This document shows positions 55,150 to 64,000 of a stretch of DNA of 64,000 bases, piece by piece. The notes beneath the pieces were generated by a model that was not told where the DNA came from, did not search any database, and saw only the letters and a program-made list of their open reading frames with translations. Made by a program: the position numbers and the translations under genes. The DNA is from Atherinomorus stipes. Lineage: Eukaryota; Chordata; Actinopteri; Atheriniformes; Atherinidae. Position 1 is the stretch's first letter. Each line of letters starts with the position of its first letter. Location: positions 38,393 to 102,392 of the forward strand of contig JALJCO010012892.1 in the NCBI GenBank assembly GCA_023101725.1. Direction: 5' to 3'.

Positions 55150-55575
55150 TTATTTAAAGCTTAAAAGAAAAAAAGTAAAAGAAATCAAATTACATAACTA
55201 TTCTTCTTTCGAGCATCATGCATTTGTTTTTAACAACCCACCAGTTTTATGCATCACAGTTTATAGACCACCGAAATCTCCCTGTTTTATCCAAGAATTC
55301 TCTGAGTTTTTAACAGGTGTACACTCCAAGTACAATAAGATTTTAATAACTGGTGATTTTAACTTGCACATTGATCGTAGCAATGATTCCTTGCCAACGA
55401 GTTCTTAGATCTTTTAAACAGTATGGATTTTATACAGCATGTAACACAGCCAACCCACAACAGAGGACACACCCTGGACCTGGTCATAACTTATGGCCTG
55501 TCCTCTGGTGTGTCCTCTGTTGTTGACCTGGCTGTGTCAGACCACTACTGTGTGTTTTTTAACATCACCAGTTTT
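55150..55575 (+). pseudogene. L2 LINE, endonuclease part (left of the L1 insertion)
   Basis: The plus strand reads CITVYRPPK, ILITGDFNLHID and, after a one-base frameshift near 55391, MDFIQHVTQPTHNRGHTLDL and SDHYCVFFNITSF. These are consecutive motifs of an apurinic-type LINE endonuclease (GDFN and SDH contain catalytic residues). The start of the domain is missing. The frame at the last codon (TTT, 55573-55575) continues in frame at 61267 after the 5.7-kb insertion, so this is the front half of the L2 copy at 61252-63600. Confidence 0.88.
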
Positions 55576-55590
55576 TTTTCCCATAAATGT

Positions 55591-55596
55591 TTTATT
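55591..55596 (-). promoter_or_regulatory. Polyadenylation signal of the L1-type LINE
   Basis: AATAAA on the minus strand, about 15 bases before the short A tail at the LINE's 3' junction. Confidence 0.75.
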
Positions 55597-55835
55597 AATC
55601 TTTTTTCTTTCCAGAATAAAACATTTCTCAATTATACATGTATTTTAAAGGCAGTTCGGTATCATATACTTTGTACAAATACAGTGGGAAAATATAAAAC
55701 AAACATTATTGGGAATAAATTAACCCATAGATAACAAACAAACAAAAAAAAAAAGGAACAGGGCCTTCAACAACATAACTTCTCTTTTAGAATTGAGGAA
55801 GTAAACATCTTAGATATTACATGGCTGCAAGGGCC

Positions 55836-58800
55836 TCAAAAGTTAATCAAGTCATCAGGAACTTCCACGTCTTTAATAAAGTCAATAAAGGGTCCCCAAA
55901 TCTTTTCAAAAACATGTTGTTTTGACTTTCGAATGTATGTTATTCTTTCCAAAGGTAAGCTAGGCAACATCTGTTTCAGCCATTGTGAGGCTCTAGGTCC
56001 ATTCATATTTCTCCAGTTTAAAGCAATACACCTTTTTGCTATCAGAAAACTGAAATCAATGAAAGTACTTTCTGCTTTACTAAAATTATGTTTATCCGGG
56101 TATAAAGCGAGTATACATAATCTGGAGTCAAATGTAAACTGTTTTACGATTATCTTTTCAATTAACTTTTTCACTTCTGCCCAAAATGTTTTTATTTGAC
56201 TGCATTCCCACATACAATGTATCAATGTACCTTTTAAACCACATTTTATGCATATGTCCGGTATATTTTTATTGTACTTGTTCAATTTCACTGGTGTTGT
56301 ATATATACGCATTAACCACTTGAATTGCAATATCCTTAGACGGCTATTAATTGACATTGTATGGACTTTACTACATGCTCTTTTCCAATCATGTTCACTA
56401 ATATTGGCTGCTAAATCCTCCTTCCAAGAAGTTAATTTCTTTGTTGAGTTTTCTGGTGTATGACATAACAACAAATTATAGAAATCTGAAACAATACCTT
56501 TTCTCAAAGCATTCTTTATCAACACTTTTTCCAGTTGTGTATGGGGAACCTTCTTAAGACTACCTTGACTGGTATTAACAAAACTTCTTAACTGTAAATA
56601 TTTGAAGTGATGCTTTTTGTCCAAATTAAACTTTACTTGTAGTTCCCTAAAAGACATTAAGACTTCTGACTGTGGGGGGTAAAGGTCACAAATCGTTTTC
56701 AGACCGTTTGATGCCCATATTTTAAATGAGACATCTGCCCTTCCAGGTATAAACAACTGATTCCCCCAGATTGGGCTAAACTGTGATAAGAAGTGTGGCT
56801 GATTCAAGTATTTTCTGACATCATTCCAGATTTTTACCATGTTTTTCAGAATTGGGTTTTTAATCTGTTTAAGCAATTTTTTTACTGAGTCAGAATACAG
56901 AAATGAGGGAAGTGGCAATTTTAAATTCTGTGACTCCATCTCTACCCAATGTGGAATAGCTCTTTCTGAAAAATAAAATGTCAATGAACGCAGCTGTGCA
57001 GCCCAGAAATACCATAGAAAATTGGGGCATTTTAACCCTCCTCCATCAAATGGCAAGTAAAGGAGGGAAAGACGGATTTTTGGTTTATCATTGTTCCAGA
57101 TAAAGCTATTTGCAACTTTTTTTTATCCATTTAAACCAATCATGTGGAGGGGGTAAAGGAATGTTTTGAAAAAGATACAACAGCTTTGGTAACACGGTCA
57201 TTTTGAGAACATTAACTCTACCCATCAACGATATAGGTAGTTTCATCCACCCGTCTATGGAATTATTAATTTCTTCTTTTATTTTTTCATAATTCATTTT
57301 CACAGTCTGCTCTATATTTGGCACTATTTGTATTCCTAAATATTCAAATTGTCCTACTAATTTGAAATTAAAATGCGTTATTTGTGGAGTAGGTTTTGCT
57401 CGTTCTGTCGCATTTAACAGTAAAATAGAAGATTTAGTATGGTTCACCTTGTAACCAGAGATTTTTCCAAATAACTGAATTACTTCCAACACCGCCGGGA
57501 TTGAAGAGCTGAGCTTTGATAAAAACAGAATCACGTCATCAGCATACAAGGAAATCTTATGCTCAGTGGGACCTATAGTAATTCCACAGATTTGAGAATG
57601 TGCTCGAATGGCTAATGCAAATGGTTCAATTACTAAAGAGAATAACAGGGGAGAAAGAGGGCATCCCTGTCGACAGCCTCTCTTGATTTCTATTGGCTCG
57701 GAAATATTTTTATTAGTTAGAATTTCTGCTGTAGGTTTATTATAAAGTATCTTAACCCATTTGATAAAATTGTTACCCAACCCAAATTTCTCAAGAACCT
57801 TAAAAAGATAGGGCCATTCTACCCTATCGAAGGCCTTTTCAGCATCCAACGATAAGATAGCCGAATCTTTTTCCTCTTTTTTATAATAAAGAACATTTAA
57901 TACTCGTCTTACATTATGGAAGCCTTGTCTCTCGCTTACAAAGCCATTCTGATCTTTATCAATTATTTCGGGAAGTATTTTTTGAATTCGCCTTGCTAAC
58001 GCTTTACAAATAATCTTAAGATCAGAATTGAGAAGACTAATAGGTCTCAAATTTTCACATTTGTTGGCAGGTTTTCCTGGCTTAGGGAGGAGAATGATTA
58101 ACGCTTGATTCAGAGTAACTGGAAGTGCCTCCTTTTCAAAGGTTTCTTTAATCATGTCTAAAATTGGTGTTAATAATTTATCCTTAAATTTTTTATATAT
58201 ATCTACTGGGATACCGTCTGGTCCCGCCTGTTTACCTGATTTCATCCCGTCAATGGCTTGTGCTATTTCCTCTTTACTTATTTCTGAATCTAGGATTGCT
58301 TTAAAATCATCTGGAATGACTGGAATATTTAGCATGTTTAGTGTCTCAGTGATGTCCTGTAAGCTACAATTCTTTTCAGCTTCATATAGTTTCTGATAGT
58401 AATCCTTAAAGGCATTGTTGATGTCTTTTGGATTTACTATTGTTTGGCCCTTGTCAACAATTGCTGTTATTGGTAATTTAGTTTCTAACTTTTTAATTTG
58501 CCACGCCAAGACTTTTCCTGATTTGTCGCCTTGTTCATAAAATGTCTGCTTCAGCCTTAAAAGACTACATGCTGCTCTAAAGCTTGATTGTTTCTCAAAT
58601 TCTGCTCTTAAAAGCAATAATTCTTTTTCGGCTTCAGGATCACTTTTTTCATAAACTTTTTTTTTGGGTACATTTTATTTTGTTTTCCAATTGCTGTTTA
58701 TCCCGCTTTGCTTTTTTAGATTTGTAGCCTATGTAGCTAATAATATGTCCTCTGAGAAATGCTTTAAAGGCATCCCACTTTGTACAAGCTGATGTTTGAT

Positions 58801-59635
58801 TAGTGTTTATTTGAAAAAAACTCATCTATTTGTTTTCCTATGTAAATGATAAATTCCTCATCCTGCAACCATTTATGTTGAAAACGCCATCTAGGTGGAT
58901 CAGTACATATAGTATCGTCCTTGTATACTAAACTGCATGGAGCATGATCGGAAATTACAATATTATCATATGAACAGTTTTTACCTTTGATAATAAGTCA
59001 GCAGAGACTAGAAAGTAATCGATCCGTGAGTATGTTTGGAATGTTGCAGAATAACAGGAGTAGACTTTTGTTTGTTGGTGAAGCTCTCTCCAAATGTCAA
59101 GCAATTTTAAATCTTTCATAAATCTTTTTATGGTAATTCTGCTGTTATTATGAGATTGATCTGTGCCTGTAGATCTATCCTGACTCGGAATAAGCGTACA
59201 ATTAAAATCCCCAGCAATTATATACTGACCAGGCAGTGTTGTAAGCAGAAGAAACAGATCCTCATAAAAACCTGAGTCATCCGAGTTAGGACCATATACA
59301 TTTACCAAATTAAAATTTTCTAACAACATAGATCCCTGAATTATTAAATATCTGCCCCTCTTGTCTTTAATAACTTTATTTACACAGAATGGAACAGATT
59401 CATGTATTAGAGTCATAACTCCTCTTGACCGTGAAGACAACGCTGCCGTAAATACACTACCTCGCCATCTTCTCCTAACTCTTTTTTCATCTTCCTCCAC
59501 TAAATGTGTTTCTTGCAAAAATATAATTTGGGAGTCCATGTCTTTTAGCTTAGACATGACTTGTTTTATCTTTTTACATTTTTGAAGTCCCCTGCAGTTC
59601 CATGTAACAAATTTTATTTCTTTTCCATGTACCAT
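55836..59635 (-). pseudogene. L1-type ORF2: endonuclease and reverse transcriptase, four frameshifts
   Basis: From a probable start MVHGKEIKF at 59635 the protein shows the endonuclease motifs WNCRGL, QETH, VYGPN and GDFNCT, with SDHAPC after the first frameshift (about 58945). Next come [20 protein letters not shown], the RT motifs FRPIS-like [34 protein letters not shown] and LYADDVILF (near 57540). A C-terminal Cys/His motif ICIKCGLKGTLIHCMWEC lies near 56230. Single-base frame breaks lie at T5 (58978-58982), A7 (58814-58820), T9 (58657-58665) and T8 (57117-57124). No other lesion was seen. The catalytic residues expected for both enzymes are present. As given it cannot make one protein. 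Confidence 0.9.
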
Positions 59636-60252
59636 TTTTACAATTCGAATAAAGTTAGTAAAAGGTGAGTATCTCCACACTCGACCAAATAAATGTTACA
59701 TTCTTTATTGCTGTATAAAAATATAAACAGTTTTCCTGAGAAGTTTAACATGGCCCAACACCTAACACAACCACCTGAAACAAACCCCTTCACCAATCCC
59801 CACCTCTGCAGGTCTCCCTCCCCCCTCTTTATACTTCCTATTATGACGTGTGGCTGATCCACACAGCGTGAGGAGCAGTCTAACCGCTCTCTATCCATAG
59901 CAACACACACACACACACAAAAAAAAAAACCCGCTGCCGTTCGTGCCTTGCTCAAAACTGTTTACTCTTCACCGCTTGTAGGACGTATAGTAAACTGTAT
60001 TAAAAGTCCGTCTTAATATTTGCTTAGCAAAAAGAAGTAAAGGAATAAGAGAAAGAAAACAACAATAATAATAATAATAATATAAAAAACAAACCACCAG
60101 AATCTTTGCCATGGGCACTAAACCCATTTCTTTGACTCTATTAAACAAAAAATAAACTTTGTGCAAATAAACAAAAAATACGGCTTGGTGTTGACAATTT
60201 CACTTTAACTAAGCAATTTGGAAGTTACTCACTGATGAAGATTAATGTCATT

Positions 60253-61131
60253 TCAGTCCATCGCATTATTATTCTCTCCCTTCTTCTGAATCTTGTTTAT
60301 CATCACACGCGCTTCAGCTGGGGATGTAAAGGAATGGGTCTTCTCCTCGTAAGTCACCAGTAGCTTTCCTTGGTGTGTCACGCCATGCCTCAGTCCCAGT
60401 TTACGCAAGTCTTCTCGAACCGCGTCAAACCTTTTCCGGAGCTGTTGCACACCTGGGGCAAGGTCTGGATAAAGCCGGATCCACTGTCCCTCGTAGCGAA
60501 TATCCCCCTTAGCCTTTGCGGCGTTTAAGACAGCTTCCTTTTCCCTATAGTTGAGGAATCTCATTATCAGCGTGCGAGGGTTCGCATTACCTTCTCTCCG
60601 TGGACCGATTCGGTGAGCTCTTTCAATGATCACTGGGTTCTGTGGGGTGATGCCCAGGATCTCCGGTAGCCACTTTTCCAAGAACTTACACGGATTTCCT
60701 CCCTCTGTTGATTCAGGCAGATTAATGAGTCGTACATTATTTCGTCGTGATCGTGTCTCTAAGTCCATCACTTTATCTTCCAGCGCTTTCTGCTTTGACT
60801 CCAGTGTGTCAGCTTTAGCCCGCAGGATCTCGACTTCGTCCTCATTGTTAGAAATGCGTGTTTCAGCTCGTGTCACCCTTTCGGCGCAGTCTTTCACATC
60901 TTTCCGAATGTTATCCAATTCACATTTAATGGCAGTGACTATCGAAAGTATTTCATCCACCTTGCTGCTCTGTGACCTTTCCTCAACCATTTCCACCGTG
61001 GTTGTTGCGAGAGGGGCGCTATCGTTAGCAATAGCTTTTTGGAACTCACTACGGAGGCCGTAGTCCATCAGCTTTGGTTGTTTTATCCTATCGCTGGCAT
61101 CTTGAGTAGCTTTAGCTGCTTTGGGAGGCAT
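60253..61131 (-). CDS. L1-type ORF1 RNA-binding protein (292 aa)
   Basis: The frame is intact from ATG at 61131 to a stop at 60253. Residues about 56-128 have the heptad pattern of a coiled coil. Residues 131-222 look like the RRM domain of L1 ORF1, starting NNVRLINLPE and containing ERAHRIGP and PRTLIMRFLNYREKE. The rest (223-282) fits the C-terminal domain, with HGVTHQGKLLVTYEEKTHSF. The family forms trimers that coat LINE RNA and act as nucleic-acid chaperones. It lies upstream of ORF2 with a spacer of about 620 bp. No frame break is present, in contrast to ORF2. Confidence 0.92.
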   Translation of the reverse strand: MPPKAAKATQDASDRIKQPKLMDYGLRSEFQKAIANDSAPLATTTVEMVEERSQSSKVDEILSIVTAIKCELDNIRKDVKDCAERVTRAETRISNNEDEVEILRAKADTLESKQKALEDKVMDLETRSRRNNVRLINLPESTEGGNPCKFLEKWLPEILGITPQNPVIIERAHRIGPRREGNANPRTLIMRFLNYREKEAVLNAAKAKGDIRYEGQWIRLYPDLAPGVQQLRKRFDAVREDLRKLGLRHGVTHQGKLLVTYEEKTHSFTSPAEARVMINKIQKKGENNNAMD

Positions 61132-61251
61132 TATTTAGTCTCCACAAGTAATAATGTGCGGTATAGAGCGTAAATTCGAAGAATAATTGAGCACGAACAG
61201 CGGAGCGGACAAAGACACGACCTGTTACACGGCCACCATAACCGGAAGTCC

Positions 61252-63620
61252 AACATCACCAGTTTTAACCAACAGGAGGCCCCGGTGAGAACGGTGAAGA
61301 CATGATATATTACTCCTGAAGTGGCTGCAAATTTTATTGATATTTTAGACAAAACTCCTGCTCCAATTTTACCCGCTTCATGTGATTCTATTGTTGATGA
61401 TTTTAACAGCAGATTAAGATCAGCAATTGAACGATTAGCACCACTTAGAACAAAAACTGTAAAAAGCAAATTGAAGCCACTGTGGAAAACCAAGGAAATC
61501 ACAGATTTGAAACAATAATGTAGGAGAGCAGAAAGAAAATGGAGAAAGACAAAATTAACCGTTCATTATGAAATTTTACGTAATCAACTCAAAATCTACA
61601 ATAATGCAGTGAAATTGGCAAGAACACAGCGCTTTTCAAATCTCATAACTGACAATAAAAATAATCCAAAATTCCTTTTTAAAACCATTGATTTTTTAAT
61701 AAATGCTGATTCTGGCAAACCCACCATGCCACAGTCAGCTGCCACTTGTGAGAACATTGCAGACCACTTCAGAGATAAAATTGAAGCAATAAAATCAAAT
61801 CTTTTATCCCAACGAAGGACTGATTTTAACTTGTCAGAAGCATCACTTTTACCCGAAGAAACATTGGAAAATTTTGTCCTGGTTGATGCGGAGATGCTTG
61901 GTCGAGTTTTCTCCCAGCTAAACCCAACAACCTGCCTTTTAGACCCCATTCCCACATCGCTTTTAAAGACATTTTATGGCATCCTTGAACATGAGCTCTT
62001 AAACATTGTGAACTGCTCTCTTCAGACAGGTGTTTTCCCATCAGCCTTTAAAACGGCGGTGGTGAGGCCCCTTCTGAAGAAGAGTAGTTTAGACCCCAAC
62101 ATTCCTGATAACTACAGACCGGTATCCAACTTACCGTTTTTAAGTAAAATGATAGAAAAAGTTGTTTTTATTCAATTACATGAGTTTTTAAATAGAAACA
62201 ATATTTTAGAAAAATGTCAATCTGGTTTTAGAAGAAACCACAGTACCCAGACGGCCCTTTTAAAGATTGTTAATGATTTGAGATGTAATTTGGATGCACA
62301 GAATCTTTCTGTTCTGGTGCTACTGGATTTAAGTGCGGCATTTGATACAGTAGATCACCAGATTTTATTAGACAGATTGAGAAGTTTAGTGGGCCTCTCA
62401 GGTACTGTTTTAAAATGGTTTTACTCCTATCTCACAGATCGACAGTTTTTTGTAAGTTTGGACACATGCTCTTCAGGGACCCATAAGATAAAATGTGGGG
62501 TACCCCAAGGATCAATTTTAGGCCCAATACTTTTTAATCTTTACATGTTACCACTTGGGGACGTCATCAGGAGACACGGCATTGACTTTCACAGCTATGC
62601 TGATGATACCCAACTTTACATCGCCGTGTCTCCTGATGACCTGGAGCCAGTTAACACTCTTTTAAACTGTATTTTAGATGTAAAGTCATGGATGGCAGAG
62701 AACATTTTACAGCTCAACCAGGACAAGACTGAAGTTTTAATCATCGGTCCTGAAGACATGAGAGAGATCATTTCATGCAAACTGCAGAATTTTAAACCCT
62801 CTCAGTGTGTAAGAAATCTGGGTGTTCTTATTGATTCCGAGCTGAATTTTATCCAACATATCAAAAATGTCACAAAGACAGGTTTTTATCATCTTAAAAA
62901 CATCGCCAGAGTCCGCCCATTTCTCTCTCTTGCCAGCACGGAGGTGCTGATGCATGCTTTTATTTCCAGTAGAATAGATTACTGCAATGCCCTGCTCTCT
63001 GGTCTTCCTAAAAAGAGCCTTTCTAGTTTACAACTACTTCAGAACTCAGCCGCACGTGTTCTGACAAGGACCAGAGGAGCGCATTACACCAATCTTAAAA
63101 TCGCTGCATTGGCTCCCCGTGCGTTTCAGGATTGATTTTAAGGTTCTTTTAGTGGTTTATAAATGTCTTAATGGTCTCGGGCCTTCTTATTTATCTGACC
63201 TGGTTTTAAGGTATGAGCCCTCGCGGACCCTGAGGTCCTCAGGTACCGGCCTTCTGGTAGTTCACAAGGTTCGGACCAAAACCTATGGTGAGGCGTCATT
63301 TTGCCATTATGGACCCCGCCTTTGGAACAGCCTACCTGAGGGCCTCAGGGCTGCAGAGACTGTCCATGTTTTTAAGAAAAGGCTCAAGACCTACTTTTGG
63401 TTTAGCTTATAATTAGGTTTTATTCCTTTTAATAAGTTGGTCTTTTTTTTACCCTGTCATGGTTTTATTTATTTACTTTTTTATCTTTTTAGCTAGTTTA
63501 TAGTTTCTATATTGATTACTGACTTCCTTTAACCAAGTGTATGATTTAGACTTATTTTTTAGGCTTTTAGGTTGTCTGAGTCTTATTTGATTTTATTTTA
63601 TTCTATTTTTTCTATTTTAG
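61252..63620 (+). pseudogene. L2 LINE, reverse transcriptase part (right of the L1 insertion)
   Basis: The open frame resumes at 61267. It has a TGA at 61303-61305 (a CGA would fit, so a CpG change is likely) and a TAA at 61516-61518. It then runs from 61519 to about 63085 with the RT motifs VRPLLKKSSLDPN, NYRPVSNLPF, LDLSAAFDTVDH, GVPQGSILGPILF and SYADDTQLY (about 62596). After a one-base frameshift near 63085 the C-terminal part (HWLPVRFRIDFKVLL, WNSLPEGLRA) ends with a stop after codon 63410-63412. A T-rich 3' UTR follows to about 63620. The order and motifs are those of fish L2. The copy is dead, with the endonuclease part at 55150-55575. Confidence 0.92.
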
Positions 63621-63894
63621 GTATTTTAATCCCTCCAGTGTTTTCCTCATGGGGTCCTCCATGTCAGGGCCTATGCCTGCTTTAGCGTTGGGGCCGTCGC
63701 CGTGGTCGTGTCCCTGTCTGGGTGGGCACTGCAGCCTAATAGCTGTAGTGTGGACCTGGTCTCTGGGTGGCTGCCAGTGGAGGCGGCCTATGTGGCAATG
63801 GGGCGGGATGGACCCTGACATGGATGGACCCCAGAATATCGTTCCTTCACCGGGTGCCAAGACATGTCTTTCGGGATACTCTGTTCTTGGGGTG

Positions 63895-63897
<3 letters not shown>
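63621..63897. other. Unassigned sequence after the L2 3' end
   Basis: No gene is recognised. It may be part of the L2 3' tail or flanking DNA; the boundary is not clear. Confidence 0.4.
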
Positions 63898-63932
<35 letters not shown>

Positions 63933-63984
63933 GTGTGTGTGTGTATGGGTGTGTGTGTGTGTGTGTGTGTGGGGGGGGGGGGGG
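63898..63984. repeat. (GT)n microsatellite ending in a G run
   Basis: A long, slightly interrupted GT tract is followed by about 14 G. Length and the G run are likely to be variable or error-prone. Confidence 0.95.
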
Positions 63985-64000
63985 ACTGCTGATGTAATGT

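Larger units (their letters stand above)
55576..61251 (-). mobile_element. Full-length L1/Tx1-type LINE (5676 bp) inserted in an L2 LINE
   Basis: A perfect 15-bp target duplication AACATCACCAGTTTT lies at 55561-55575 and 61252-61266. The element reads on the minus strand: about 120 bp of 5' UTR starting GGACTTCCGGTTATGG, ORF1 (61131-60253), a spacer of about 620 bp (60252-59636), ORF2 (59635-55836) and about 260 bp of 3' UTR with a short A tail. The spacer contains TAA-type and CA-type simple repeats. ORF1 is open; ORF2 is broken four times. Such elements copy themselves through RNA by target-primed reverse transcription. Confidence 0.93.

Noticed and set aside
55576..61251. Endogenous retrovirus
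   Set aside because: No long terminal repeats, protease or integrase. The endonuclease plus L1-type reverse transcriptase and the short A tail identify a LINE.

Overview
The window reads as a block of teleost fish genome, probably from a spiny-rayed fish. It is not prokaryotic: there are no operons, no Shine-Dalgarno-led gene clusters and no host protein-coding gene that I can support. Almost everything recognisable is mobile DNA of kinds typical of fish: hAT, Tc1/mariner, PIF/Harbinger-like and TTAA-flanked DNA elements, L2 and L1/Tx1 non-LTR retrotransposons, tRNA-derived SINEs, minisatellites and CA/GT microsatellites.

Layout. Positions 1-6300 hold the end of a TTAA element, a small hAT element (1124-1611) and a complete hAT transposon (3034-6042) with an apparently intact two-exon transposase. 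The hAT transposon sits inside a small TTAA element. Positions 7385-9027 and 27310-29228 are inverted copies of one non-coding CACTG-ended element. From 10.4 to 12.9 kb a Tc1-like transposase remnant has been blown up by about 77 copies of a 29-bp repeat; the same unit forms arrays at 23.3 and 50.9 kb, each beside the same transposase segment. From 13.5 to 14.6 kb lies a decayed L2 reverse transcriptase. From 16.1 to 21.5 kb is a nest of palindromic elements, including a Harbinger-like element that contains two inverted tRNA-Lys-like sequences, one of them split by a hAT insertion. From 24.1 to 25.8 kb are a SINE and a rearranged hAT element. From 30.3 to 43.9 kb are further DNA elements and Tc1, L1 and other LINE fragments with nested insertions. 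Two TTAA elements (44687-46222) stand back to back, followed by a 19-bp minisatellite (46262-47719).

The right end, 52.7-63.6 kb, holds a decayed Tc1 element and then a clear nested event: a full-length 5.7-kb L1/Tx1-type LINE (55576-61251, minus strand) inserted with a 15-bp target duplication into an older L2 LINE on the plus strand. The L2 reading frame continues across the insertion point.

No new host pathway is visible. The most notable signals are the transposase-born minisatellites, the possibly autonomous hAT element, the L1-in-L2 nest whose only L1 ORF2 lesions lie in homopolymer runs, the tRNA-Lys-like inverted pair and the density of TTAA-flanked elements. All family names come from motifs and remembered repeat types; no database was searched.
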